Shown: positions 1 through 9,502 of the stretch, piece by piece | How the letters are laid out: each line of letters starts with the position of its first letter | Numbering within the stretch: the first letter of the stretch is position 1 | From: Anaerolineae bacterium | GTDB lineage: Bacteria > Chloroflexota > Anaerolineae > Aggregatilineales > Aggregatilineaceae | Direction: 5' to 3' | NCBI GenBank assembly: GCA_018432315.1 | Contig: JAHDLB010000014.1 | Location: 1-46,859 of the forward strand | Length of the DNA: 46,859 nucleotides | The notes under the pieces: model-generated | The model's database searches: none | Told to the model about the DNA's origin: nothing | The model's input: the letters and a program-made list of their open reading frames with translations, nothing else | Position numbers and translations under genes: made by a program

Positions 1-43
<43 letters not shown>

Positions 44-246
44 TACACGGTTCTTCTCAACATTACCCCACAGGGCAATGCCACTTTCCTCTAGCTCGCA
101 CGTCGCTGTGCTTTCTGTCACTCTGCTGTTGTTAAGGTGCCTCCCCCATTGCGACGAAAAAACCGACCTAAGCCGGCTTCCTCCTCGCTTTGGAGGAAAT
201 ATTGAGTCTACTTAGTGTAGCTCAGCCACTCATCCCTTGTAATCGT

Positions 247-275
247 ATCGTAACATACAATCACAAAGCTGACAA
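247..275 (-). promoter_or_regulatory. rRNA operon promoter P2 (candidate)
   Basis: A second minus-strand promoter reads TTGTCA (270-275), a 17-base spacer, then TACGAT (247-252). It matches consensus at 5/6 and 4/6 positions. Tandem promoters are usual for rRNA operons, which supports it, but it is weaker than P1. Confidence 0.5.
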
Positions 276-328
276 GAGGACTCTTAGGCTTTCAAGTTGC
301 GCCCCTGCTATCGCCGAGGCAGGGAAGC

Positions 329-356
329 ATTATATAAGAGAAACGCCATCTGTCAA
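329..356 (-). promoter_or_regulatory. rRNA operon promoter P1
   Basis: On the minus strand a perfect TTGACA (351-356) and a perfect TATAAT (329-334) are separated by 16 bases. It lies about 285 bases upstream of the 16S gene and just downstream of the last Mrp gene, so it is the likely main rRNA promoter. The leader from here to position 44 holds no gene; it contains a small CCTCC/GGAGG hairpin near 179-195 but I see no leader tRNA. Confidence 0.8.
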
Positions 357-376
357 GGCCGATCTCGGGAAAACAT

Positions 377-760
377 TCACATTCCTTCAAACTCAGCATC
401 GACCTCTATGTCTTCCCGGTCGATTTGCGGTCCGTAGCGATCGCGCAGATCGTCCCGAACCGTCCGATCGCTCAGCTCCACGCCCACCCGATATCCCGCG
501 CGGCCAAGCACATGCGCCGCCACCGGCACCGTCAGCAGCACAAACGCAAGCGTCGCCATCGTCCGGCTGATGACGCCAAGCTCGCCGAAATACACCGCTG
601 CCGACACCAAAATCGTCCCAACGCCCAGAGTCGATGCCTTCGTGCTCGACGACATGCGCAAGAAAAGATCGGGCATCCGCAGCATCCCGATGCTGGCGAT
701 GAGGGCAAACACGGCCCCGACAATCATCAACGCGGCGCTGATCTCGTCACGCATCTTCAC
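377..760 (-). CDS. mrpG: Mrp Na+/H+ antiporter subunit G
   Basis: This 127-residue membrane protein matches the MrpG/MnhG family. Three hydrophobic helices (about residues 7-25, 41-62 and 67-88) carry the family's conserved stretch LRMPDLFLRMSSSTKA at about 27-42. A charged C-terminal tail of about 35 residues follows. MrpG is a small, essential subunit of the multi-subunit cation/proton antiporter in the cytoplasmic membrane. Its start overlaps the stop of mrpF by four bases (ATGA), so the two are translationally coupled at the end of the operon. Identification is firm; the acidic tail looks somewhat long. Confidence 0.93.
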   Translation of the reverse strand: MKMRDEISAALMIVGAVFALIASIGMLRMPDLFLRMSSSTKASTLGVGTILVSAAVYFGELGVISRTMATLAFVLLTVPVAAHVLGRAGYRVGVELSDRTVRDDLRDRYGPQIDREDIEVDAEFEGM

Positions 761-1023
761 ACTCTCCGCTCGACATACAACGCGAACCCCACCGTCCCCA
801 AGAATGAGACGAGTGCCAACACAACCGCTGTATCCAGCAGCGAGGGCTGATCGGTCGCGATCGCATACGTCGCCACGAAACCAATGCCCAGCGCCGACAT
901 CAAATCCAGTGCAGCCGCCCGGTCCGGCAGCGTCGGTCCGCGCATCAGGCGCACAAACGTCAGCAGGACGGCCACCGCCAGCATGGGCAGCACCACATAA
1001 ATCGCCACGTCTGATAGAGTCAT
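757..1023 (-). CDS. mrpF: Mrp Na+/H+ antiporter subunit F
   Basis: This 88-residue protein has three predicted membrane helices (about 5-24, 37-55 and 62-83). It carries the MrpF/MnhF signature RLMRGPTLPDRAAALD at about residues 25-40, where a conserved Asp lies in the loop before helix 2. It is a small subunit of the Mrp antiporter. It overlaps mrpE upstream and mrpG downstream by four bases each, typical of tight Mrp operons. Length and sequence agree with the family. Confidence 0.94.
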   Translation of the reverse strand: MTLSDVAIYVVLPMLAVAVLLTFVRLMRGPTLPDRAAALDLMSALGIGFVATYAIATDQPSLLDTAVVLALVSFLGTVGFALYVERRV

Positions 1024-1493
1024 CGCGTTATCTCCAATAAGCGGCGTTCGAACCCCTGTTTGATATCGTCCCGGAACTGATCGACATCTTCCAGATAGAT
1101 CGTATGGACGAACATCGTCTTTCGATCATCGGAAATGTCCAGGTACAGCGTGCCCGGCGTCAGCGTTATCAGGTTTGCCAGCAGCGAGATCTCGAGATCG
1201 CTCGTCGCCTCCAGCGGGATCGCGACCACCGCAGGCCGGATCCTCAGGCGTGGTGATAACACCATATACGCCACCCGCAGGTTTGCTAGCAGCAGTTCCC
1301 CCAGGATAAACAGGACAAACGTGATCACACGCGGAAACTTCGACCGGTAGCCCGCCGCGCGCCCGCTGCGCTGTGAGAGTCCCAGCGCCAGATACCCCAC
1401 GACGAACCCGAACAACAGGTTCACAGGCGTAAACGTGCCCGTCAGGGCAATCCAGGCAATCGCCAGCAGCACGTTCAACAGAAGTGTATTCAC
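1020..1493 (-). CDS. mrpE: Mrp Na+/H+ antiporter subunit E
   Basis: This 157-residue protein matches MrpE/MnhE. Two or three N-terminal helices lie at about residues 5-40 and 54-78, followed by a cytoplasmic domain with the family pattern [18 protein letters not shown] at about 104-121. MrpE is needed for full antiport activity but, in family knowledge, not for complex assembly. It overlaps mrpD upstream and mrpF downstream by four bases. The start GTG/ATG region is fixed by the coupling with mrpD. Confidence 0.94.
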   Translation of the reverse strand: MNTLLLNVLLAIAWIALTGTFTPVNLLFGFVVGYLALGLSQRSGRAAGYRSKFPRVITFVLFILGELLLANLRVAYMVLSPRLRIRPAVVAIPLEATSDLEISLLANLITLTPGTLYLDISDDRKTMFVHTIYLEDVDQFRDDIKQGFERRLLEITR

Positions 1494-3007
1494 GGCGTCC
1501 CTCCCAATACAGCCTGGATGTAACTCGCCGGATCGAGCAGTTGGCGCGCTGCATCACGCGCCAGCACGAAGAACGGCTCCGCCGCAATGCCCAGCACGAT
1601 GGTCAGTGCCCCCAGCGCGATAATCGGAGCCACCAACGCCAGCCACGCCCGGCTCGTCCGCAATTCAGGGAGCCCGTCAGACGCCGCCTCATCGCTCTCA
1701 GGACGGTCCTTCCAGAACGCTTCGGCCCAAATTTTCATCATCGAGAACAGGGTCAGAATGCTCACGCCGAGCGCCACCGCCACAATCGCGTACTCTTCGG
1801 TTTCCAGCCCGGCCCGGACCAGCGTCAGCTTGGCCCAAAACCCCGACAGCGGCGGAATGCCGGCCAGCGACAGCGCGGGAAACAGAAACATCATCGACAG
1901 CCCGACGTGCGACTTGTACAGCCCGCCCAGCTTTTTGAGATCGTAGGTCCCGGCGATCTGGTAGACCGCACCGCTCACCAGGAACAAGGCGGATTTGGCG
2001 ATGATCACGTGCACCATGAAGAACACGGTCCCCGCGAGCGCCAGCTCGGTGAACAGCCCCAACCCCATCAGCAGGTACCCGATCTGGCTGACAATGTGAA
2101 ACGAGAGCAGCCGCCGAAACCCCGTCTGGGCGACGGCGCCCAACACGCCCGTGACCATCGTAAACCCCGCGATGACCAGGATGAGCGTGTGCGTGTAATC
2201 CACATCGCGCAAGAAGATCAGCGTGAAGACGCGGATCAGCGAATAGACGCCCACCTTGGTCAACAGCCCGGAGAAGATGGCCGTTACGGCAACCGGCGGC
2301 GTGTGATAGGACGCGGGCAGCCAGAAGAACAGCGGAAACACTGCCGCCTTGATCCCGAAGGCGATCAGAAACATCATCGACAGTGCCGTGACCATCCCCG
2401 GATCGACGTCGCCCGAATTGAGCCGCTGCGCCAGGTCCGCCATGTTCAGCGTTCCGGCCACGCTGTACAGAATGCCGATCGCCGTCAGGAAGAGCGCGGA
2501 CGATACCAGGTTGATGGTGACATACTTGATCGCGCCTTCGAGTTGAACTCGTTCGCCGCCCAGGGCCATCAGCACGAAGGACGCGATCAACATCACTTCG
2601 AACCACACGTACAGGTTGAACATATCCCCAGTCAGGAACGCACCATTGACGCCCATCAACAGCACGTGAAACAGCGGGTAGTACCCGAACGATTCGCGCG
2701 GCGCATCCATGCTCGACAGCGAATAAACGGCCACCGCTAGCCCCATCAGGCCGGTCATCGTCACCATGATCGCGCTGAACAGGTCGGCCACCAGGGTGAT
2801 ACCGAACGGCGCCGGCCAATCGCCGATTTGAACGACAGCGATGCCGTCGCTTGACACGCTCGTCAACAGCCCGATCGCCGCCAGGAACAGAATCAAAGCG
2901 CCGGCAACGCTGATGCGGCGCTGAATCGCGCGGTGATTCCACGCCAGCACCAACGCGATGGCCGTCATCAGGGGGATGAGTATGGGCAGGATCAGCAGTC
3001 CGTTCAT
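1490..3007 (-). CDS. mrpD: Mrp Na+/H+ antiporter subunit D
   Basis: This 505-residue polytopic protein belongs to the proton-conducting subunit family shared with complex I NuoL/M/N. About 14 helices are visible. The conserved motif [12 protein letters not shown] (about 125-136) contains the key helix-5 Glu, and [19 protein letters not shown] (about 220-238) contains the helix-7 Lys. MrpD is one of the two ion-translocating subunits of the Mrp antiporter, so the visible residues suggest an active pump or antiporter. It follows mrpC by 23 bases. Length matches the family. Confidence 0.96.
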   Translation of the reverse strand: MNGLLILPILIPLMTAIALVLAWNHRAIQRRISVAGALILFLAAIGLLTSVSSDGIAVVQIGDWPAPFGITLVADLFSAIMVTMTGLMGLAVAVYSLSSMDAPRESFGYYPLFHVLLMGVNGAFLTGDMFNLYVWFEVMLIASFVLMALGGERVQLEGAIKYVTINLVSSALFLTAIGILYSVAGTLNMADLAQRLNSGDVDPGMVTALSMMFLIAFGIKAAVFPLFFWLPASYHTPPVAVTAIFSGLLTKVGVYSLIRVFTLIFLRDVDYTHTLILVIAGFTMVTGVLGAVAQTGFRRLLSFHIVSQIGYLLMGLGLFTELALAGTVFFMVHVIIAKSALFLVSGAVYQIAGTYDLKKLGGLYKSHVGLSMMFLFPALSLAGIPPLSGFWAKLTLVRAGLETEEYAIVAVALGVSILTLFSMMKIWAEAFWKDRPESDEAASDGLPELRTSRAWLALVAPIIALGALTIVLGIAAEPFFVLARDAARQLLDPASYIQAVLGGTP

Positions 3008-3030
3008 GGATTCCTCGTCAGTTCGTCCAT

Positions 3031-3381
3031 TCAGCTTTTCTCAGTGGCTCTGATGCTGTCCAGATCGTCAGTCCCCACGCTTTGATACGTGCGCTTGAAA
3101 AGCACCAATGCGAACGCCTGCACGCCAAACCCGATCACGATCGCCGTCAGAATCAGCGCTTGTGGCAGCGGATCGGCGAATGGCGCGGCGGGCTGCGCGG
3201 CATCTGCCGGAATCAGCGGAGAGGAGCCGCGAGTCAAACGGCCCACGGTGAAGATCAGCAGGTTAGACGCATACCCCAGCAGGGCCAGCCCCATGATCAC
3301 CTTCACCATGCTCCGGCGCATCATCATGAACAAGCCGGCAGCGTACAGCCCACCGATCACAAATGCCAGCACGACCTCCAT
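3031..3381 (-). CDS. mrpC: Mrp Na+/H+ antiporter subunit C
   Basis: This 116-residue protein is a NuoK-like subunit with three helices (about 2-20, 27-46 and 73-95). The family pattern [19 protein letters not shown] lies at about 31-49 and [20 protein letters not shown] at about 72-91. NuoK-like subunits carry buried acidic residues in the ion path. The gene sits 3 bases after mrpB and before mrpD, the canonical order. Confidence 0.95.
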   Translation of the reverse strand: MEVVLAFVIGGLYAAGLFMMMRRSMVKVIMGLALLGYASNLLIFTVGRLTRGSSPLIPADAAQPAAPFADPLPQALILTAIVIGFGVQAFALVLFKRTYQSVGTDDLDSIRATEKS

Positions 3382-3384
3382 ATA

Positions 3385-3792
3385 TCATTCCTCCGCCAGT
3401 GAAAAGATGATCGTCAGAGCGACGCCCATGACGGCCAGATAAACGCCGATATCGAACAACAGCGGCGTGCCCATCTTGCCCACAACGGGTATCTCGCGCG
3501 AATCCCAGGCGGTGGTCATGAACGGCTCGCCGAACAGCATCCCGATCAATCCACTTGTCACCGCGATCAACAGTCCCGCAGCGATCAACAGGCGCGGATT
3601 AAGCGGTAGGATAGCGCGCGCCCGCTCGACGTCGTGCGCCAGGGCAAACAAGGTGAACGCCGCCGACGCCACCAGCCCGCCCACGAACCCGCCGCCCGGC
3701 TCGTTGTGCCCGCGCAGCAGCGCAAAGATCGAAAAGAGCAGCAGCAGCGGCAGCAGATAGCGCGTCGCCGTCGACAAAATAACCGACTTCAT
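3385..3792 (-). CDS. mrpB: Mrp Na+/H+ antiporter subunit B
   Basis: This 135-residue membrane protein carries the MnhB domain. The segment [14 protein letters not shown] at about residues 29-42 is diagnostic, and about four helices are visible. It is a separate MrpB in addition to the MrpB-like C-terminal part of MrpA, as in other seven-subunit Mrp systems. It begins 19 bases after the M50 protease gene that separates it from mrpA. Confidence 0.94.
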   Translation of the reverse strand: MKSVILSTATRYLLPLLLLFSIFALLRGHNEPGGGFVGGLVASAAFTLFALAHDVERARAILPLNPRLLIAAGLLIAVTSGLIGMLFGEPFMTTAWDSREIPVVGKMGTPLLFDIGVYLAVMGVALTIIFSLAEE

Positions 3793-3811
3793 CGATGCCC
3801 CTCCGTCACTC

Positions 3812-4933
3812 TCACAATCCCAGCTCGCTGCGCATCCGCACGTACCGGATCACCTGCTCGCGCGTCAGCATACCGACCAGCTCCTCGCCTACCACCACAG
3901 GAACCTGCCCCACTTGCGCCCGGTCCATGATGCGCAGCGCGTCGAGCAGTTCCGTGCTCGGCGTGACGCGTTGGATTTGGTCCCACGGCACCATGATCTG
4001 CTCAGCCGTCACCTGGTTCCACTCGTCGCGCGAGATGGCGGTCACGTCCTGGATCGTCAGCAGGCCGCGCGTGGCGTCGCCCTCATCTACGAAGAAGCAG
4101 CGCTGCGGACGCCCGCTCAAAATCTGTTCGTCGACCAGTTCTTTGATCGACAGCCGGTGCGGCACGTGCGCGCATTCGGTCGTCATCACCTGCGAAACCG
4201 TCACGCCGCGCAAGGCTTCCTGCAGGCCGGACTGCGCGGCGCTGGCCGTTGCTGCGTTTTGCAGAAACCAGCCGATGAAAATCAGCCACAGCCCGTTGAA
4301 AACCCCGCCGGCCAGCAGCGCGAAGGCGCCCCAGGCCATGAACCCGAACGCGACGACCTGTCCCATCGTCGCGGCGATGCGGGTGGCGCGGTGCAGGCTC
4401 CCGGTGAACTGCCACACCACGGCCCGGAAGACGCGCCCGCCATCCAGGGGAAAGCCGGGGATCATGTTGAACACGGCCAGGATCAGGTTGATTCGCGCCA
4501 GCCACACGCTTGGCGCGGCCAGATGCATCGACACGTTTCGGTCCGCCAGCCAGATCACGTAGAACACCGCGGCCAGCGCCAGGCTGACGATCGGCCCCGC
4601 GATAGCGATCCGGAACTCGGCCCCGGCGGTGCGCGGCTCCTCTTCGATCTGCGCCACGCCGCCGAAGATGAACAACGTGATCGAGCGCACGGGAATCTTG
4701 TTGCGCATGGCGACGAACGAGTGTCCCAGCTCGTGCGCCAGCACCGATCCGAAGAACAACAGGCTGGTGATCGCGCCCAATATCCAGTACGCCGCGCCGT
4801 TCATGTCGGGATACTCATCCGGAAAATAACCGACCGCCAGCGAAAAGGTCACCAGGCCGAAGATGAAAAACCAGCTCGGATGCAGCCCGATGGGAATGCC
4901 CCATATATGGCCAAGCTTCACGCGCGACTCCAT
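3812..4933 (-). CDS. M50 site-2 protease with CBS domains, inside the Mrp operon
   Basis: This 373-residue protein is an intramembrane zinc metalloprotease of the M50 (SpoIVFB/Rip3-like) class. The zinc motif HELGH is at residues 67-71 in a hydrophobic helix, and the third ligand motif PGFPLDGGR places Asp at about 162. About six helices span residues 15-235. A C-terminal pair of CBS domains (about 245-370) usually binds adenine nucleotides and could gate the protease. It lies between mrpA and mrpB with 37- and 19-base gaps, so it is probably co-transcribed with the antiporter. The substrate is unknown; a membrane-bound anti-sigma factor or an Mrp subunit are both possible. The catalytic motifs are intact. 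Confidence 0.9.
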   Translation of the reverse strand: MESRVKLGHIWGIPIGLHPSWFFIFGLVTFSLAVGYFPDEYPDMNGAAYWILGAITSLLFFGSVLAHELGHSFVAMRNKIPVRSITLFIFGGVAQIEEEPRTAGAEFRIAIAGPIVSLALAAVFYVIWLADRNVSMHLAAPSVWLARINLILAVFNMIPGFPLDGGRVFRAVVWQFTGSLHRATRIAATMGQVVAFGFMAWGAFALLAGGVFNGLWLIFIGWFLQNAATASAAQSGLQEALRGVTVSQVMTTECAHVPHRLSIKELVDEQILSGRPQRCFFVDEGDATRGLLTIQDVTAISRDEWNQVTAEQIMVPWDQIQRVTPSTELLDALRIMDRAQVGQVPVVVGEELVGMLTREQVIRYVRMRSELGL

Positions 4934-4970
4934 CTCTCACCTCTCCTCCCCAAACCTGACATCATGCAGG

Positions 4971-7280
4971 TCAGGACTCCTCATCACCCGCCTGCCCCAG
5001 GCGCAGCTTCATCAGCGCGTAGACGCCGATCGCCGCCACCGACAGCACGGTGATTTCGCCCAACGTGTCAAACGCACGAAAATCCACCAGAATGACGTTG
5101 ACGATGTTCCGGCCCTTCCCCAGCGGCAGGCTGTTTTCTGCGAAATACGGAGTCAAGCGCGACCGCAGGGGTTCCGCCGTCACGATCAACACCAGGGTTG
5201 TCATCATGGCGCCCGCCAACAGCGCCACAACGGCATCGCGCACGCGATCCCGCCGGCTGGTCAATGTGGCGTACTTCGGCAGGCGGTAAATGACGAACAC
5301 GAACAGCAGTACGGTTAGCGTCTCGATGGCAAACTGGGTCATCGCCAGGTCTGGCGCGCTGAACAGCACGTACAGCAGCGCGATCCCATAGCCCACAGTG
5401 CCCAGCGCCGCGACAGACGCCATCCGCGACCGCATCAGGGTCACGCCTAGCGCGCCCGCCAGGATCATGCCCGCCACCAGGATTTCATAGATGCGCACAT
5501 CCGGCGTCCGCCACATCCCGCCTGCGTCGACCCGGCTCGCCAGCGTGAAGCCGACCAGCCCAACCGTCACGACGACGATTGTCGTCAGGTAGAGCCGCAA
5601 GTAGCCGCTTTGCAGCACGCTCGTCACCGCCGTGGCAAAGCGCGGAAGCCCATCGACGGCCTCCTGGTAAATGCGCGCCGGGCCGAACCGCGATCCGGGA
5701 TCGAGGATGTTCAGCCGGTTGCCCAGCCGCTCCCGCCACACGTACGCGGCCACGCCCAACCCGACGGTGATCACGCTCAGCACCAGCATCGGGTTGATGC
5801 CGTGCCACAGCGCCAGCTTGACGGTTGTCTCTTTCTGCAGAACGGCGCTCGCTGCCGGCGCGATCAAGTCGTGCGACACCACCCCCGGGGCCAGACCGAC
5901 GAACAGGCCCAGTCCGGCCAGCAGCACCGGCCCCAGCCACAGGCCGACGGGACCTTCGTGCGGGTGTTTGGGCGTTTCGACCCACTCGCCCCAGAACGGT
6001 TTGATCGCCACCAGCCCGGCTGCCGCGACCACGAACACGTTCCCGGCCACCGCCACCGCCGTGATCAAAGCGGGCCAGACGGCATCTTCGAGCGTCGCTT
6101 CGTACAACACCTCTTTGCTGATGAAGCCCACCAGCGGCGGCAGACCGGCCATCGACAGCGCCGCCAGGCTCGCCGCCAGCATAGAGACCGGCATCGAGCG
6201 CGCCAGCCCGCCCATCGCCGTGATGTCCCGCGTGCCGGTTTCGTGATCGAGTCCCCCGGCCATCAGGAACAGCGATCCCTTGTACATGGCGTGAGCCAGC
6301 AGCAGGACCGCCGCACCTTTCACGGCGATGCTGCTTCCAATGCCCAACAGCAGCACCAGCGTGCCGAGCGTGCTCACCGTGGAATAGGCCAGAATGCGCT
6401 TCAGGTCGGTCTGCTTCCACGCCAGAAACCCGCCCAGAAACATGGTGACCGCGCCTGCGCTCGTGACCAGGGCCGTCCATTCGTCCGTGCCACCCAGGGC
6501 CGGGCTCAGACGCGCCAGCAAGAAGACCCCCGCCTTGACCATCGTGGCGGAATGCAGGTACGCGCTGACGGGAGCCGGTGCTTCCATTGCACCGGGGAGC
6601 CAGAAATGGAACGGAAACTGCGCCGACTTGGTGAACGCGCCAGCCAGGATCAACAGCAGCGCCGGGAGATACAGGTGATGCGCCTGAATCGCCTCGGCCT
6701 CGCCGAATAGCGCGGAGATCTCCCAACTGCCACTGATAAGGCCCAGCAGCAGCAGCCCGGCCAACAGGGCCAGCCCGCCGCCGCCGGTCACCAGCAGCGC
6801 CTGGAGCGCCGCCGCCCGCGACGCCGCTTTGTCGAATTTGTAGCCGATCAACAGGTACGAGCTGATGCTGGTCAGCTCCCAGAACACGAACAGCGCGATC
6901 AGGTTGTCGGCGATCACAACGCCCAGCATGGACGCCATGAAGATCAGGACGATGGCGTAGAACCGTCCCAACCAGGGATCGCCCGCCAGATAACTGCCCG
7001 CGTAGACGATCACCAGCGTCCCGATCCCCGTGACGATCAACGCAAACAACAGGCTCAGGCCGTCGAAATAGAACGTAAGGTTATAGCCGAGGCTGGGAAA
7101 CCACTCGTAAGACGCGACGATGACCTCGCCGCCGGCCACCCGCCCCACCAGGCTCAAAAAATACGCGAAAAGGCCCGCCGGCAGCAGCGCGATGATCCAT
7201 CCGGACCACCGGCGCACGACGCGGTGAACGGCTGGCGCGGCGAGCGAGAGCGCATATCCGGACATAATAGCGGTTACCAT
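4971..7280 (-). CDS. mrpA: Mrp Na+/H+ antiporter subunit A
   Basis: This protein of about 769 residues is MrpA, the large NuoL-like subunit. The first ~500 residues form the 14-helix proton-conducting module, with [14 protein letters not shown] (helix-5 Glu, about residue 132) and [27 protein letters not shown]-type helix-7/8 residues. The C-terminal part (about 580-769) holds the domain typical of MrpA, with [12 protein letters not shown] and [17 protein letters not shown]-like sequence (here [17 protein letters not shown]). I chose ATG 7280 because GAGGGAT lies just upstream; an in-frame extension to 7337 lacks family similarity. First gene of the operon. Confidence 0.95.
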   Translation of the reverse strand: MVTAIMSGYALSLAAPAVHRVVRRWSGWIIALLPAGLFAYFLSLVGRVAGGEVIVASYEWFPSLGYNLTFYFDGLSLLFALIVTGIGTLVIVYAGSYLAGDPWLGRFYAIVLIFMASMLGVVIADNLIALFVFWELTSISSYLLIGYKFDKAASRAAALQALLVTGGGGLALLAGLLLLGLISGSWEISALFGEAEAIQAHHLYLPALLLILAGAFTKSAQFPFHFWLPGAMEAPAPVSAYLHSATMVKAGVFLLARLSPALGGTDEWTALVTSAGAVTMFLGGFLAWKQTDLKRILAYSTVSTLGTLVLLLGIGSSIAVKGAAVLLLAHAMYKGSLFLMAGGLDHETGTRDITAMGGLARSMPVSMLAASLAALSMAGLPPLVGFISKEVLYEATLEDAVWPALITAVAVAGNVFVVAAAGLVAIKPFWGEWVETPKHPHEGPVGLWLGPVLLAGLGLFVGLAPGVVSHDLIAPAASAVLQKETTVKLALWHGINPMLVLSVITVGLGVAAYVWRERLGNRLNILDPGSRFGPARIYQEAVDGLPRFATAVTSVLQSGYLRLYLTTIVVVTVGLVGFTLASRVDAGGMWRTPDVRIYEILVAGMILAGALGVTLMRSRMASVAALGTVGYGIALLYVLFSAPDLAMTQFAIETLTVLLFVFVIYRLPKYATLTSRRDRVRDAVVALLAGAMMTTLVLIVTAEPLRSRLTPYFAENSLPLGKGRNIVNVILVDFRAFDTLGEITVLSVAAIGVYALMKLRLGQAGDEES

Positions 7281-7421
7281 AGGCAATCCCTCAGTCCACA
7301 GGTGTGCCATTCGGGTGGCACTGCATCCGGAAGGCACGGGCCTCCACGTTTGCGGACAGCTATTCGGTACAACGTGTGATCGGTGAGTTATTCTGCTGCG
7401 AGGCTCTTACAGCCTAAAAGA

Positions 7422-7450
7422 GATATAGCAGAATTATAGACGGATATCAA
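7422..7450 (-). promoter_or_regulatory. Candidate mrp operon promoter
   Basis: In the 213-base gap between the hydrogenase protease gene and mrpA, the minus strand has TTGATA (7445-7450), a 17-base spacer and TATATC (7422-7427). A perfect TATAAT at 7433-7438 lies inside the spacer but has no good -35. The mrp operon therefore probably has its own start, about 135 bases upstream of mrpA, in addition to any read-through from the hydrogenase operon. Only a weak AGGCT/AGCCT hairpin is seen as a possible terminator. Confidence 0.5.
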
Positions 7451-7493
7451 AGTACACTGATAAATTTCTTAGAAAAAGGGTGATGCCTGGCCG

Positions 7494-7994
7494 TCATTCG
7501 CCGCGCAGCACGCGCAGCGCCAGCGAGGCAGCGCCGGGGATCGCCTGCTCGACGGAGGGCGTGCATTCCTCGGAGAAAGTCCACACATCCTGGACTTCGA
7601 CCGCGACGATCGAAATGGCATCGTCAGGTGGCAGTTCCGCCCCAAAGCGCCGCAGCGCGCGCAGCGCCGTGACGAGGTTGGTGTCGTGCGCGGACGCTAT
7701 GTTGAGCGTGCCCGGCAGGTCGGCCAGCGCCAGGTGCGAAACGGTCCCCGGCGGGTCGTTGCCGGTCATGATCGCGTCGATCACGATCGCCCGCCGAAAG
7801 CCCACCAGCATCTCCGCGAGCGACAGCCCCCCCACGCACGCTTCGCGGACCACCACGCGGCGCTCGTCCCCCGCCTCGCGCACAGCGACCCGCACAAGCT
7901 GGACGACGCGCCACCCCACGCCGTCATCGGACAGGATCGGATTCCCCAGTCCAATGATGATCGTGGGATACGGCGCGTCGTCCATAAGGTTCAC
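7494..7994 (-). CDS. [NiFe] hydrogenase maturation protease (HycI/HoxW/FrhD-type)
   Basis: This 166-residue protein belongs to the M52 family that removes the C-terminal peptide of the [NiFe] large subunit after nickel insertion. The N-terminal motif GLGNPILSDDGVG (about residues 15-27) contains the acidic residue that in HycI/HybD binds the nickel, and a second conserved Asp lies in IVIDAIMTGNDPPG (about 80-93). The substrate is surely the adjacent large subunit, which keeps a cleavable tail. GTG 7994 directly follows the mvhA stop; ATG 7985, three codons on, is an alternative start. It is the last gene of the operon. No hyp maturation genes are in the window. Confidence 0.9.
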   Translation of the reverse strand: MNLMDDAPYPTIIIGLGNPILSDDGVGWRVVQLVRVAVREAGDERRVVVREACVGGLSLAEMLVGFRRAIVIDAIMTGNDPPGTVSHLALADLPGTLNIASAHDTNLVTALRALRRFGAELPPDDAISIVAVEVQDVWTFSEECTPSVEQAIPGAASLALRVLRGE

Positions 7995-9488
7995 TCAGCG
8001 ATCGAACTGCTCGAGCAGTTCGGGCGGCACATACTGGCTGGCGTGATGGGTCACCGCGCCGCGGCTGTCCCGCACAACAAGCTCCAGCGGCATCTGCCCC
8101 GGCAGCGAGTGCGTCGCGCACGACAGGCACGGATCGTAGGACCGGAACGCCATCTCGATCATGTTCAGGATGCCGTCGTTCACGTTGCCATTCTGGATCA
8201 ACGCCTCGGCAGCCTTGCGAATGCTGATGTAGATCGGGGCGTTGTTGTTCGTCGTGCCCACGATCAGGTTGACCTCGGTCAGGATGCCATCCGGATCGGT
8301 CTTGAAGTGATGGGTCAGCGTGCCGCGCGGCGCCTCGACGATGCCGATGCCCTCGGTCGGGGTTGCCGTCGGGATCGCGCGCACGACCGGATCGGCCACT
8401 TCCGGATCCTCGGCCAGTTGCAGCATCCGTTCCGCCGCGTATTGCAGCTCGATCACGCGCGCCCAGTGAGCGGCCAGCGTGTGATGGACCGGCTTGCCGC
8501 CGAGCGTCTCGTACATCCGCTCGTACTCGGCCTGGGCCAGCGGAGTCGCCATGCCGTCCGCCGCGTTCAGCCGCGAGAGCGGCGTCGCGCAGTAGATTCC
8601 GCTGTCCTTACCGTCGACGAATCCCTTCCAGCCCACGTTCTTCAGGTACGGGAACTTGAGATAGCTCCACGGCTCGACGTGCTCGGCAATGTGCTCCGTG
8701 TATTCGCCCGGCGCGTATTTGCAGAATTCGTGCCCATCCGGATCGACCACCCGCACCTTGCCATCGTAGAAATTGACGTGGTTGTTCTCGTCGACCAGGC
8801 CCATGTAGTAGGTCTTCTGCGTGTAGCCGGGGCTGGTGATCAGATCGACATAGTCAGTGTTCGCCAGCACGACGTCGTGAAACAACTGGATCGTGAACTG
8901 GCCGAACTCAACGTTCTGGCGAGCGATCTCGATGATCTGCTGGCGCTGCTCCTCGGTAATCGGCTGGCTCATCCCGCCCGGCAACGCCGCGACCGGGTGA
9001 ATGGTCCGCCCACCGATCATCTCGATCACCTGGTGGTTGCGCTTGCGGGTGGCGATCACCTGCCCGCCGATTTCAAGCCCCACCTTGGCGATCACGCCCA
9101 GGATGTTCCGTTCCGCGGGCGGGGCGCCCGGCCCCACGACGAAGTCCGGCCCACCCAGCGCGTAGAAGTGCGTGGTGTGATCGGTGACGTAAAACGCCAT
9201 GTAGAACATCTCGCGCAGCTTCTTGCCCGCCAGCGGCGGTTCGACGCGATACAGGTCGTCGAGCGCCTTGGCCGCGGCCATGTGGTGTGCTTCCGGACAC
9301 ACGCCGCAGATCCGGCTGGTGAGGCGCGGCATCTCTTCGGCGGGCCGCCCCACGCAGAACACCTCGAACCCGCGCAGTTCCGGCACTTGAAAGTAGCAGT
9401 TATCGACGTTACCTTGCTGGTCCAGGAAGATTTCGATCTTTCCATGTCCCTCAAGTCGCGTGATCGGATCGATGGAAATGCGTGTCAT
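7995..9488 (-). CDS. mvhA: [NiFe] hydrogenase large subunit, MvhA-like
   Basis: This 497-residue protein is the catalytic subunit of a cytoplasmic group 3 (3c-like) [NiFe] hydrogenase. The N-terminal pair RICGVCPEAH places Cys at 61 and 64; the C-terminal pair DPCLSCATH places Cys at 454 and 457. These four Cys ligate the Ni-Fe centre. A 37-residue tail after His460 marks the protease cleavage site, so the subunit is made as a precursor. ATG 9488 is preceded by GGGAGGT; an upstream in-frame extension overlaps mvhG and is not family-like. The reaction is H2 = 2H+ + 2e-, with electrons passed to the small subunit and then MvhD/HdrA. Confidence 0.95.
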   Translation of the reverse strand: MTRISIDPITRLEGHGKIEIFLDQQGNVDNCYFQVPELRGFEVFCVGRPAEEMPRLTSRICGVCPEAHHMAAAKALDDLYRVEPPLAGKKLREMFYMAFYVTDHTTHFYALGGPDFVVGPGAPPAERNILGVIAKVGLEIGGQVIATRKRNHQVIEMIGGRTIHPVAALPGGMSQPITEEQRQQIIEIARQNVEFGQFTIQLFHDVVLANTDYVDLITSPGYTQKTYYMGLVDENNHVNFYDGKVRVVDPDGHEFCKYAPGEYTEHIAEHVEPWSYLKFPYLKNVGWKGFVDGKDSGIYCATPLSRLNAADGMATPLAQAEYERMYETLGGKPVHHTLAAHWARVIELQYAAERMLQLAEDPEVADPVVRAIPTATPTEGIGIVEAPRGTLTHHFKTDPDGILTEVNLIVGTTNNNAPIYISIRKAAEALIQNGNVNDGILNMIEMAFRSYDPCLSCATHSLPGQMPLELVVRDSRGAVTHHASQYVPPELLEQFDR

Positions 9489-9502
9489 CGGTACCTCCCT
9501 GG

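Noticed and set aside
7401-7415. AGGCT/AGCCT hairpin as terminator of the hydrogenase operon
   Set aside because: The stem is only five pairs and is not followed by a T-run.
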